Assembly (NCBI GenBank): GCA_903902345.1
Contig: CAIUUR010000043.1
Span: 1 to 32,296 of the forward strand
DNA: 32,296 nt
Direction: 5' to 3'
From: an uncultured Geobacteraceae bacterium
GTDB lineage: Bacteria > Desulfobacterota > Desulfuromonadia > Geobacterales > CAIOGM01
This document shows, piece after piece, positions 23,857 to 31,372 of the stretch. The stretch's first letter is position 1; the number at the start of each line of letters is the position of its first letter. A program made the translations under genes and the position numbers. A model generated the notes under the pieces. It was given only the letters and a program-made list of their open reading frames with translations, was not told the DNA's origin and made no database searches.

Positions 23857-24726
23857 ATGGAATTTGGCGCCCTTGCTTTTACGGGTGAGCGATACGTCCC
23901 GGAGGTGGGTGGGACCATCGAGATGGAGCACCTTCATCGTTATCTGCTCGCCAAACAGGTGGTGGCCGGCAAGGAAGTTCTGGATATGGCCAGCGGGGAA
24001 GGGTACGGGAGCGCCATGCTTGCCCAGAGTGCGCGAAAAGTAACGGGAGTAGATATATCTCAAGAAGCGATATCGCATGCTCAGATGAAGTATCAGCGAA
24101 ATAATCTTGAGTATCGTCTCGGTTCCTGCGCGGCGATCCCCTTGGCAGATGCTTCTGTTGATATTGTGGTCAGTTTCGAGACCATTGAGCATCACACCGA
24201 ACATGAAGCCATGATGCGGGAAATTAAGAGAGTACTGCGACCGGGAGGTCTGCTTGTTATTTCCAGTCCCGAAAAACTGGAGTATTCGGATAAGCCCGGT
24301 TATAACAATGAGCACCACGTCAAAGAACTCTATCGCCAGGAGTTTGACGAGCTTTTGGGCCTGTATTTCAAAAACAGGAGTATGTATGGACAGCGGATTG
24401 TTTATGGCTCAGCAATACTCTGTGAGGACAGGAAAAGCCCGGTCGGAGGGTATGAACTCATTGACGATACGTTATCGGTCATTCCGGGGGTGCCGCACCC
24501 GGTTTATCTCATTGGCGTTGCGTCGGACGAGGATCTTCCCCTGTTGACCGGCGGAACGCTGGAGCAAAACCCCAACGACGCGTACCTCGTCCAGGGGTTG
24601 GTCGCACAGATTGCGGCTCTCAACAGGGCGATAGTAGAACGAGATGAAAGAATAATTGGGCTCCAGGCGTCCACTTCCTGGAAAGTTACTCGGCCGTTAC
24701 GTTTTCTGGGAAGGATCATCCGTTAA
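23857..24726 (+). CDS. SAM-dependent methyltransferase with C-terminal coiled coil and SWKVTRPLR tail
   Basis: 289 aa from the ATG at 23857, preceded by GGAGGG five bases upstream; ATGs at 23827 and 23842 are weaker. The class I methyltransferase domain has LDMASGEGYGSAML (motif I), VSFETIEHH (motif II) and LRPGGLLVISSPE (motif III). The last 50 residues are hydrophilic and helical (VAQIAALNRAIVERDERIIG), followed by QASTSWKVTRPLRFLGRII. This is a tail shared by many glycan-assembly proteins and probably contacts membrane or partner enzymes. It may cap or modify the chain; a methylated terminus can be the signal read by a Wzt-C domain (inference). Substrate unknown. Confidence 0.88.
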   Translation: MEFGALAFTGERYVPEVGGTIEMEHLHRYLLAKQVVAGKEVLDMASGEGYGSAMLAQSARKVTGVDISQEAISHAQMKYQRNNLEYRLGSCAAIPLADASVDIVVSFETIEHHTEHEAMMREIKRVLRPGGLLVISSPEKLEYSDKPGYNNEHHVKELYRQEFDELLGLYFKNRSMYGQRIVYGSAILCEDRKSPVGGYELIDDTLSVIPGVPHPVYLIGVASDEDLPLLTGGTLEQNPNDAYLVQGLVAQIAALNRAIVERDERIIGLQASTSWKVTRPLRFLGRIIR

Positions 24727-24763
24727 CCGAAATTTAAACGAAGTTATTTTTTCAGGTTTTTTT

Positions 24764-25678
24764 GTGATCAGTACTCTCCCGGATATTTCCATAATTATGC
24801 CTGCCAAGAACGGCAGTCCGCAGATTGGCAGAGTTTTAGAGGCTGTCTTTAACCAGAAGTGCGCTCTGAGCTATGAAGTAATTGTTGTCGACTCCGGCTC
24901 TGTTGACGATACTCTGGAAATAGTTCGGCGCTATCCTGTCCGTTTACACTGTATCTCGCCGGAGGAGTTCAGTCACTCCCGTACCCGCAATTACGGTGCG
25001 CGTCTTGCTACTGCCACCCGCTACCTTGTCTTTCTCAACCAGGATGCTCTTCCCACTGATGACCAGTGGCTTGCCAATCTGGTCAGGAGTATGGAATTAT
25101 TCCCTGATCTCAAGGCGGTATGCGCCACGGAGTTGACGGACGACGGAAACTACTTTAATGTGTACGGCGTTGCATCGTATGTGTTTCAAACTTCGTGCAC
25201 TCGTGGCGTGCATGTCATCGAACCGCACGTTTTGGAGAGATGTCAACTTCTCACCAAGCCGGAGCAGCGGGCGCTCTTTCCGTTCACGACCGTTTGCGCC
25301 ATCTTTGATCGACTTCATTTTCAGGAACGCCCTTTCAATGAAGACGTATCGTGGGGCGAAGATCTGCATTGGGCCGTGAAGAATTCAGCGGACGGTTATG
25401 CTTCCGGTTGTAGCTCCCTGGCCCGTGTCTATCACTACCATGAGTATACGGAAGAGGAAGAAGGGATCAAGTTTTTCCATTTAAAGCGCCTCTATGGTGA
25501 GTTATTCGAGTGGTCGCTGGCGGGGAGCGAAGACGGTGACCCAGCCACAGAAAAAGAAGATGGGAGTGCTCCGTTTTTCTTGAGAGTGGCTATTTTCCTG
25601 ACAGTCAAAGCCTTATCACTGCTTGGTCGCGTGCATTCCTTTCTCCTGAGCTGTGCTGATGACTGGGTGCGTTCTTAG
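24764..25678 (+). CDS. Rhamnosyltransferase-like family 2 glycosyltransferase
   Basis: 304 aa from a GTG at 24764; upstream in-frame starts as far as 24656 overlap the methyltransferase and give a non-homologous leader. The GT-A fold reads ISIIMPAKNGSPQIGRVLEA, then VVDSGSVDDTLEIV and the metal motif LNQDALP. SHSRTRNYGARLATATRYLV is typical of RfbF/WbbL-like rhamnosyltransferases. SWGEDLHWAVK is the putative catalytic-base region. A second, 3'-only copy of this gene lies at 28735-28916. Intact here. The sugar transferred is likely a deoxyhexose, which is a family-level inference. Confidence 0.88.
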   Translation: MISTLPDISIIMPAKNGSPQIGRVLEAVFNQKCALSYEVIVVDSGSVDDTLEIVRRYPVRLHCISPEEFSHSRTRNYGARLATATRYLVFLNQDALPTDDQWLANLVRSMELFPDLKAVCATELTDDGNYFNVYGVASYVFQTSCTRGVHVIEPHVLERCQLLTKPEQRALFPFTTVCAIFDRLHFQERPFNEDVSWGEDLHWAVKNSADGYASGCSSLARVYHYHEYTEEEEGIKFFHLKRLYGELFEWSLAGSEDGDPATEKEDGSAPFFLRVAIFLTVKALSLLGRVHSFLLSCADDWVRS

Positions 25679-25727
25679 TACACCGTCCTGTTTGACATTT
25701 CGCAGTTTGTGCCGTAATTTTGAGGCG

Positions 25728-25802
25728 GTCGACCGTCTTATTGCGGACGGATACTCGGTACGTGTTTTAGACAAGTACCCTGAACGATACCGGGTACCCT
25801 TG
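25728..25802 (+). pseudogene. Fragment of the NAD-dependent epimerase gene, 5' region
   Basis: 75 bases align without gaps to 28996-29070 of the intact epimerase (VDRLVADGHSVRVFDKYPER region). It lies 50 bases after the GT2 at 24764 and breaks off at a stop shortly after (TTCTGA at 25815). The remaining intergenic DNA, 25679-25727 and 25803-25894, has no recognisable gene. It marks the place where a GT2-epimerase pair lost its second gene. Confidence 0.85.
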
Positions 25803-25894
25803 CTTTATGGGCAGTTCTGACAAACATGAATATTAAAATATCGGATGGTACTGAGGGTCGCAATAACATTAATAAGGTGTGAGGCAGGCGGAGA

Positions 25895-27049
25895 ATGGCC
25901 GAACGAGCTGTCTGTACGGTGATTACAAAGAGTTTTCTGTCTCATGCGAGAATGCTTGCACACTCCATTGCGCAGCATAATCCAGGGCTAAAATTATACG
26001 TACTTCTGGCGGATCACGTCGACGGTTACTTCGATCCGGAAACTGAAGATTTTGAACTGATAACCCTTGATTGCCTTGCAGATCAAGAACTAGTCCAAAA
26101 GATGTGTTTTTACTATACACCTTTTGAGCTCTGCTGCGCATTGAGAGGACTTCTTCATAAATACATGTACGATGAAATAAAAGCTGAACGATGGATATTT
26201 TTGGATTCCGACATCATGGTATTCGGCTCACTGGACAGACTGTATAAACAGCTTGAATGTTGTTCTCTGGTTCTTTCACCGCACATCAGAGTTCCTGTTG
26301 AAATTGACTTCTGCTATCATGAAATAAATATACTTTCTTCCGGATTATACAATGGCGGTTTTCTTGCTTTACATCGGGATGATAACGCCCGGAAATTTAT
26401 AGAGTGGTTTGCCGGCAGGTTGTATCGTTATGGCTTCAATGATTTGCATTCCGGGTCGACAAGAGGGCTTTTTGTTGACCAGAAATGGCTTGATCTGGTT
26501 CCTTTGTATTTTAACGGTGTGGGATATTTGACTGAACCAGGGGCTAATCTGGCTCATTGGAACCTTTATGAACACAACCTCTGCGTCGATCAGGGGGGGA
26601 ATATTTCTGTTGATGGCGAGCCGCTTCTTTTCGTGCATTTCAGTGGATTGGATTTGAATCAAACCGGTAACGTCTCGATCCATTCCAAAATGTACGACGG
26701 GCTGGAGTTGCCCGTCTGGAAAATGGTAGCGGACGCCTACCGCGATAGCCTTATCATGTTCGACCATGGGAATGTCGTATCATACCCGTATGCTTTTTTG
26801 ACGTTCCAATCGGGCGAGGTGATAGAGGCGGCGTCGCGCAGGGGATATTATGACGGGACGACCTCGGTTGATTTACTGTGGGATTCACCGTTCCTCAAGT
26901 CAAACGCGTTTTTCTGTGAAAAAATCAATGATGTGTCGGAGTATCCTGAAAAAGTCGGCCTATTGAGTCGATCCAAGAGGATAGCGTATAATGGTTTGGC
27001 CGAAATCGCTCGCCGCGCTCGTGGTGCGTTTTCGGAAGATAGCCGGTAA
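25895..27049 (+). CDS. GT8-like (GT-A) glycosyltransferase, nucleotide-diphospho-sugar transferase fold
   Basis: 384 aa. The start is the ATG at 25895, with GAGGCAGG about nine bases upstream. The N-terminus AVCTVITKSFLSHARMLAHS and the metal-binding DSDIMVF (preceded by RWIFL) are those of GT8-type and related retaining GT-A enzymes. LYNGGFLALHRDD follows, then VDQKWLDLVP and LAHWNLYEHN, which form the conserved substrate pocket of this polysaccharide-locus family. HFSGLD near residue 250 is a probable metal-ligand His. The 3' end (RRARGAFSEDSR) is duplicated as a scrap at 30986-31058. It probably adds a hexose to the repeat unit. The gene at 31373 is a relative. Confidence 0.85.
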   Translation: MAERAVCTVITKSFLSHARMLAHSIAQHNPGLKLYVLLADHVDGYFDPETEDFELITLDCLADQELVQKMCFYYTPFELCCALRGLLHKYMYDEIKAERWIFLDSDIMVFGSLDRLYKQLECCSLVLSPHIRVPVEIDFCYHEINILSSGLYNGGFLALHRDDNARKFIEWFAGRLYRYGFNDLHSGSTRGLFVDQKWLDLVPLYFNGVGYLTEPGANLAHWNLYEHNLCVDQGGNISVDGEPLLFVHFSGLDLNQTGNVSIHSKMYDGLELPVWKMVADAYRDSLIMFDHGNVVSYPYAFLTFQSGEVIEAASRRGYYDGTTSVDLLWDSPFLKSNAFFCEKINDVSEYPEKVGLLSRSKRIAYNGLAEIARRARGAFSEDSR

Positions 27050-27115
27050 CGCTGGCAGAGATTCGCGTTTGCACCTGAAGTTTGAGAATAATAGACGTAG
27101 TTACGGAGTGAAACC

Positions 27116-28005
27116 GTGCGAGTGGCGATCTGGCATAACCTTCCTTCCGGCGGTGGTAATCGGGCGCTTCACGATCAGGTCCGAGGATTGGTCGCCCGTG
27201 GGCACCACGTGGAGATCTGGTGCCCACCGACTGCCAACCGCTCATTCCTCCCCCTTGGTGATATCGTCACGGAACATGTCGTCCCGCTGGACGAGCACCG
27301 GCGTCCCGCCAAAGGTCGAGTCGATCATTGGCTGAAACCGTATCGGGAGACGATTGCTTCCTACGAGGCCATGGACCTTCACTGTCAGGCGTGCGCCGCG
27401 GAAATTAATGCCGGCGGATTCGACCTGCTACTGGCCCATCCCTGTGTATTCTTTCGGGCAAGTCCCATTGGTCGGCATGTTAAGCTCCCCAAAGTGCTTT
27501 TCCTGCAAGAGCCCAAACGGGAGTTGTACGAGGCTGCACCGCGACTTCCCTGGGTTGCTCTGCCCGCTCCAACCGGTCGTCCATCGGTAAGTTATGGGAA
27601 ATGGTTTCTTCACGACTTGATTCATGTCCAGTCACTGAGGGTTCAGGTGCGTGAAGAGTTAGCCAACGCCAGCGCGCGACGGTGAAGTTAGGTGATTCGC
27701 GGTAAAGACGATACCGCTTCAATGTATTTGTCACGTTTTATTGTAGGGATACCCCTTGCGGGTATCCTGTTCTTGAATCGGCACCCAAGGGCGCCCGCAA
27801 GGGGCGCCCCTACAAAACAACGTTCAGAACGATGGTATGTTTTTTGCGGCAAATCACCTTACTGCTGATGAGCCGTGAGAAGGCGGTCGAGCTCGGGCGG
27901 AGCGCCCGACTGCAGGTGGAATCCCTCTGGAGCCTTGAGGCGTCCATTGATCGCCTCGAATCGCGACTTCAGATGTTTCTGGAGTCAAGGCGCGTTCCTA
28001 ATTAG
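27116..28005 (+). pseudogene. Family 4 glycosyltransferase, broken by stop, internal loss and a MITE-like insertion
   Basis: The 5' part (27116-27685, GTG start with CGGAG upstream) encodes 189 residues of the GT4 N-terminal domain (VAIWHNLPSGGGNRALHDQV) and ends at a TGA. Five bases later a 168-bp palindromic element begins. After it, 27862-28005 encodes 47 residues of the C-terminal end (MSREKAVELGRSARLQVES and SLEASIDRLESRL). The central half of the protein, with the donor-binding motif, is missing, so no catalytic GT4 can be made. The N-terminal fragment could still be translated. A similar C-terminal scrap sits at 31209-31361. Confidence 0.8.
27691..27858 (+). mobile_element. MITE-like palindromic element, 168 bp
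   Basis: Terminal inverted repeats begin GGTGATT and end AATCACC and extend imperfectly over about 27 bases. A direct TTA flanks both ends (27688-27690 and 27859-27861), as expected for a target duplication. An inner inverted repeat (TTGTAGGG at 27741 with CCCTACAA at 27808) makes most of the element one long hairpin. There is no coding capacity, so movement would need a transposase supplied elsewhere. It lies inside the remains of the GT4 gene. Confidence 0.7.
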
Positions 28006-28054
28006 CGCAATGTCGTCTCGCCACTATTCACCCGTGGTTTTACTGCTAATGTTG

Positions 28055-28083
28055 TTGACAGATTATCGCCAGCGTAACATGAT
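28055..28083 (+). promoter_or_regulatory. Possible sigma-70-type promoter for the nucleotidyltransferase gene
   Basis: TTGACA at 28055-28060 and CATGAT at 28078-28083 are separated by 17 bases. The -35 box is perfect and the -10 box matches four of six. It is about 110 bases before the ATG at 28195. The surrounding 28006-28194 stretch is AT-rich and otherwise empty. Position and composition are reasonable, but nothing else supports it. Confidence 0.3.
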
Positions 28084-28194
28084 GTTTACAATAGCAACGC
28101 GCAATTATGGCTTTTTACGGCAATTCAGCGCCCTGTTTACATCAAATATTAGGTGCGTACTCAGTGGGATAATTCTTACGGTGGAAGGATTATA

Positions 28195-28524
28195 ATGGAA
28201 TTAGCAGAACTTAAAAAAAAGATCATTTCTCTACTGGGGCCACTTGACCCAGAGAAAATCATTCTGTTCGGAAGCTACGCTTGGGGGGAGCCTACCGATG
28301 AGAGTGATATTGATTTGTATATTGTTACCAAGGATTCAATTTTGCCTCGTAGTTACCAGGAAAGAAGTGAAATCAACCTGCGATATGCTCGTGCAATCTC
28401 GGATTTGGTCGGGTTGGTTCCTGTTGATCTGATAGTTCATACTCGTCCAATGCATGAAAGATTTATTGAAGTTGATAGTATGTTCAGTAGAAAAATCCTT
28501 CAGTCCGGGGTATCTCTCGTATGA
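28195..28524 (+). CDS. MNT-type minimal nucleotidyltransferase (antitoxin-like)
   Basis: 109 aa from the ATG at 28195 with GGAAGGA eight bases upstream. The polymerase-beta nucleotidyltransferase core is clear: LFGSYAWG (Gly26-Ser27), then ESDIDLYIV with Asp38 and Asp40, and a third acidic strand VDLIV near residue 89. Such small proteins are usually encoded next to a HEPN-domain protein. In characterised HEPN-MNT pairs the MNT partner neutralises the HEPN RNase by adenylylation. Here the ATGA overlap leads into a decayed HEPN gene, so this looks like an antitoxin without a toxin. Not part of glycan assembly. Confidence 0.85.
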   Translation: MELAELKKKIISLLGPLDPEKIILFGSYAWGEPTDESDIDLYIVTKDSILPRSYQERSEINLRYARAISDLVGLVPVDLIVHTRPMHERFIEVDSMFSRKILQSGVSLV

Positions 28525-28646
28525 GATACGCAACTGCGTAATGGTTGAAAGCAGGGGAGCTTGATCTGAGAACAATGGAAAACTCCTTTGCTTTTTCTGT
28601 TGAATTATACGAACGAACACAAACGTTGCCGGCCTCGTCAGTGTGA
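28521..28646 (+). pseudogene. Decayed HEPN-domain gene
   Basis: It starts at an ATG overlapping the nucleotidyltransferase stop and reads MRYATA, a TAA at codon 7, then WLKAGELDLRTMEN. That segment resembles the first helix of HEPN proteins that pair with MNT proteins. After about 20 more unrelated-looking codons the frame ends. The RX4-6H catalytic motif region is absent. The gene is therefore dead by both a nonsense codon and truncation. The bases 28647-28734 hold nothing I recognise. Confidence 0.6.
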
Positions 28647-28734
28647 TTTGTGGAGGCACACAGAAACTTTAAGCTGGATAAGGCGCTGATATCCTACGCG
28701 GCTTGAATATATGGGTTCATCTCAGACAAATCTC

Positions 28735-28916
28735 TGGGCAATTATCGATTGGTTGCTGGGGGTGGCGAAAATGGCGGACTAAACCCTGAAAATGAATATG
28801 GTAACGCTCCGCGCCTCTTGCGAGTGGCTATTTTTCTGACAATTAAAGCCGAATCTATCCTTGGTCGCGTGCATTCCTTGCTCCTGAGGTGTTCTGTACG
28901 GCGGGCAAGTTCGTAG
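28735..28916 (+). pseudogene. 3' fragment of a GT2 gene related to the one at 24764
   Basis: Aligns with the last 180 or so bases of the GT2 at 24764, ungapped from about 28800 (offset 3238), down to the TAG stop at the same position (25676 and 28914). The shared protein text is LRVAIFLTVKA and LGRVHSFLL in the intact copy. No 5' part of the gene is present. It ends 19 bases before the intact epimerase and is the mirror image of the arrangement at 24764-25802. Confidence 0.85.
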
Positions 28917-28935
28917 TTGGGGGGGGGGACTCGTG

Positions 28936-29874
28936 ATGAATGTAAAGCAAAATATCCTGGTCATGGGCGGTAACGGATTTATCGGATCACACCTAGTCGA
29001 CCGTCTCGTTGCGGATGGACACTCGGTGCGCGTTTTCGACAAGTACCCTGAACGATACCGAGCACCCTTGACGGAAGTAGAGTATCATTACGGTGATTTC
29101 GGTAACCGGGGCCTCCTGGGTGAGGCTCTGCGGAATATCGACACCGTTTATCATCTTATCAGCACTTCTCTTCCGAAAACGTCCAACGACGATCCGGCAT
29201 TTGATGTGCAGTCAAACGTCATAGAGACCATTTTTCTGCTGGAACAGTGCCTGGCGCAAAAAATTTCAAAATTTGTCTTTGTCTCTTCCGGAGGGACCAT
29301 TTACGGCAGACCGGAACGACTACCCATAGCCGAAGACGCTCCCACAAACCCGGAATGTTCCTACGGGATTACCAAGCTGACCATCGAAAAATATCTGGCT
29401 CTTTACCACCATCTGCACGGACTTGATTACCTCATTGTGCGACCGTCGAACCCTTATGGTTCCCGGCAGGACCCCCGGGGAATTCAAGGCGCCATAGCCG
29501 TTTTTTTGGGCAAAGTTGCGGGCGGTGAACCGATTGTTGTCTGGGGCGACGGCGAGGTGGGGCGTGATTATATCTATATTGATGATCTGGTGGAAGGAAT
29601 AGTTCGTGCAGTCGGAACTCCCTCCCAAAGCCGGATCTTCAATCTGGGGAGCGGCGTCTGCGTGTCTTTAACACAACTAATCGAAATCATTGGCGATGCT
29701 ATCGGTTCGATCGTCGCGGTGCACCATGCTCCCGGCAGGGGATTCGATGTGCCGCAGATACGGTTGGATATCACCCGCGCCCGTAGGGAACTTGGCTGGA
29801 ATCCGGAAACGAGCCTGAGAGACGGTGTTTTGTCGATGTATGACTTTATCAGGTCGGCAGTGAAAAGCAGCTGA
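28936..29874 (+). CDS. NAD-dependent epimerase/dehydratase (GalE/WbpP-like extended SDR)
   Basis: 312 aa; the ATG at 28936 follows an in-frame GTG at 28933, with a G-rich tract upstream. The Rossmann motif is MGGNGFIGSHL, with FVSSGGTIYG (active-site Ser) and YGITK (catalytic Tyr and Lys). RPSNPYGSRQDPRGIQGAI and GDGEVGRDYIYIDDLV are hallmarks of UDP-hexose 4-epimerases and relatives. It probably supplies a UDP-galactose-type or similar sugar to the transferases around it. Two broken pieces of homologous genes occur at 22601 and 25728, so this is the only complete copy in the window. Exact substrate unknown. Confidence 0.88.
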   Translation: MNVKQNILVMGGNGFIGSHLVDRLVADGHSVRVFDKYPERYRAPLTEVEYHYGDFGNRGLLGEALRNIDTVYHLISTSLPKTSNDDPAFDVQSNVIETIFLLEQCLAQKISKFVFVSSGGTIYGRPERLPIAEDAPTNPECSYGITKLTIEKYLALYHHLHGLDYLIVRPSNPYGSRQDPRGIQGAIAVFLGKVAGGEPIVVWGDGEVGRDYIYIDDLVEGIVRAVGTPSQSRIFNLGSGVCVSLTQLIEIIGDAIGSIVAVHHAPGRGFDVPQIRLDITRARRELGWNPETSLRDGVLSMYDFIRSAVKSS

Positions 29875-29987
29875 TTCCTCGGATGTATTCGATAGTACGG
29901 AGAATAGCTGTTTCAATAACGTCGTGCGCAAAAATTACGGGTTGCTTGAAAGCTGTATGAATAAATGATTATAAATGTGGAGCTTAT

Positions 29988-30923
29988 GTGCAAAAAATAG
30001 ATAAAATAGTTATAGTCTGTCATAAAGGGATACTCTGGCTGACCCAAATTTGTATAGCCAGTATCAGATATTGGTATCCTGATCGTGATATTTATATCGT
30101 TAAAGACCTATACGGTGGTAATTTTGATACATCCGAACTGGAAAGATATTGGAATGTAAAAGAACTTGTGATTGAAGACAAGAAATACGGATCATCTCTT
30201 TCCAAGCTTGGTTTGTATGTATTGAAAGAAAAACAAAAAATTTTAGCTCTTGATGCAGATATACTCTTTGTAGGCGAGGTGATGGACGTTTTGGATTCAT
30301 CCGAATCTGAATTCGTGGTGAACGCTGATGACTATGAATCACCTGGCTCTGACTGGTTTTCAGAAATGTATTACAATTATGATAAACTTAAGCATGTAGA
30401 TCCCGATTTCATTTTTCCAAAGTATGCTTTTAATGGTGGTCAAATAGTTTTAACATCTGGTCTCCTGTCAAAATCAGATTTTGAACCATTTGTTGAATGG
30501 AACGGGATACCCTGTATGGCTAAAAAGTATGGAGATATGTTTTTTTTTGAACAAGGTTTGTTGAATTATCTTCTTCCTAAGTATGAGTCCATAGGGAGAT
30601 TTTCGATGAGTAGATTGAAATTCATGTTGTGGTCTAACCACGATGAGACTAAGGAAATTGATTTGCGTGGTATAAAAAACAAAAAAAGTATTCCTTATAT
30701 GATCCACTGGGCAGGGACAGTCAGGCCGAATATCTCTGAAATGACACGGAGTGATATCGTATCGTTTTATCAGAAATTTTACTATAGCAGGATTCCGTTT
30801 GGGGGCGTTAGGAGGGTCGCATTTAATGTATGGCGTGAATTACGTTATGGCAGAGCAACGCGCTCCCTTAAGCGTTGCTTTCCACAAGGTGTCTTGAAAT
30901 TATTGAAAAAAATTGGATGTTGA
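29988..30923 (+). CDS. GT8-like glycosyltransferase, AT-rich
   Basis: 311 aa from the GTG at 29988, with TGGAG five bases upstream. The GT-A fold begins KIVIVCHKGILWLTQICIAS, and the metal motif is LALDADILFVG. YAFNGGQIVLTSGLL, then DMFFFEQGLLNYLLPK and MIHWAGTVRPN make up the rest of the pocket. These features place it with the GT8-like/nucleotide-diphospho-sugar transferases of this locus, but sequence similarity to the genes at 25895 and 31373 is low. It is markedly AT-richer than the epimerase before it, which points to a separate origin. Donor and acceptor are unknown. Confidence 0.8.
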   Translation: MQKIDKIVIVCHKGILWLTQICIASIRYWYPDRDIYIVKDLYGGNFDTSELERYWNVKELVIEDKKYGSSLSKLGLYVLKEKQKILALDADILFVGEVMDVLDSSESEFVVNADDYESPGSDWFSEMYYNYDKLKHVDPDFIFPKYAFNGGQIVLTSGLLSKSDFEPFVEWNGIPCMAKKYGDMFFFEQGLLNYLLPKYESIGRFSMSRLKFMLWSNHDETKEIDLRGIKNKKSIPYMIHWAGTVRPNISEMTRSDIVSFYQKFYYSRIPFGGVRRVAFNVWRELRYGRATRSLKRCFPQGVLKLLKKIGC

Positions 30924-30985
30924 TGCCTCATTATAAATGTTGCTATCCTGTGTAACGTCCCACCACGATAATGGCGGACGCTGAG

Positions 30986-31058
30986 AGGGCTTGGTGGAAA
31001 CTACTCGCCGCGCTCGTGGTGCGTTTGCGGAAAATAGTCGATAAGGATCGTTGGGATT
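30986..31058 (+). pseudogene. 3' end fragment of a GT8-like gene
   Basis: It encodes ETTRRARGAFAENSR then TAA at 31049, matching the C-terminus of the gene at 25895 (AEIARRARGAFSEDSR). Similarity continues past the stop through the spacer to about 31105, matching 27050-27115. The GT4 start that should follow is missing: the copy jumps to the middle of the MITE-like element. The bases 30924-30985 show no gene. Confidence 0.8.
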
Positions 31059-31104
31059 TGTGTTTACTGATTAGTTTTGAGTATAATTCAGGCGTAGTTA
31101 TGGA

Positions 31105-31205
31105 GCGGGTATCCTGTTCTTGAATCGGCAGCCAAGGGCGCCCGCAAGGGGCGCCCCTACAAAACAACGTTCAGAACGATGGTATGTTTTTTGCGGCAAA
31201 TCACC
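31105..31205 (+). mobile_element. Truncated copy of the MITE-like element
   Basis: 101 bases identical to 27758-27858 except for one base, by eye. The right terminus AATCACC and the following TTA are kept, while the left 67 bases are lost. It is joined on the left to the spacer that normally precedes the GT4 gene. Confidence 0.75.
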
Positions 31206-31208
31206 TTA

Positions 31209-31361
31209 CTGCTGATGAACCGTGAAAAGTCGGTTGAACTCGGGCGGAGCGCCCGACGGCAGGTGGAATCCCTCTGGTGCCTCGAGGCGTCCATCGATCG
31301 CCTTGAATCGCGGCTTCATAAGTTTTTCGAGTTAAGGATTGGCTGTAACAAATTAACTTAA
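31209..31361 (+). pseudogene. C-terminal fragment of a GT4 gene
   Basis: 50 codons reading MNREKSVELGRSARRQVES then LEASIDRLESRLHKFFELRI and a stop. Paralogous to 27862-28005, with roughly one base in eight different. No other part of the gene remains upstream; the sequence before it is the truncated MITE-like copy. Confidence 0.8.
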
Positions 31362-31372
31362 TGAGGATGACT

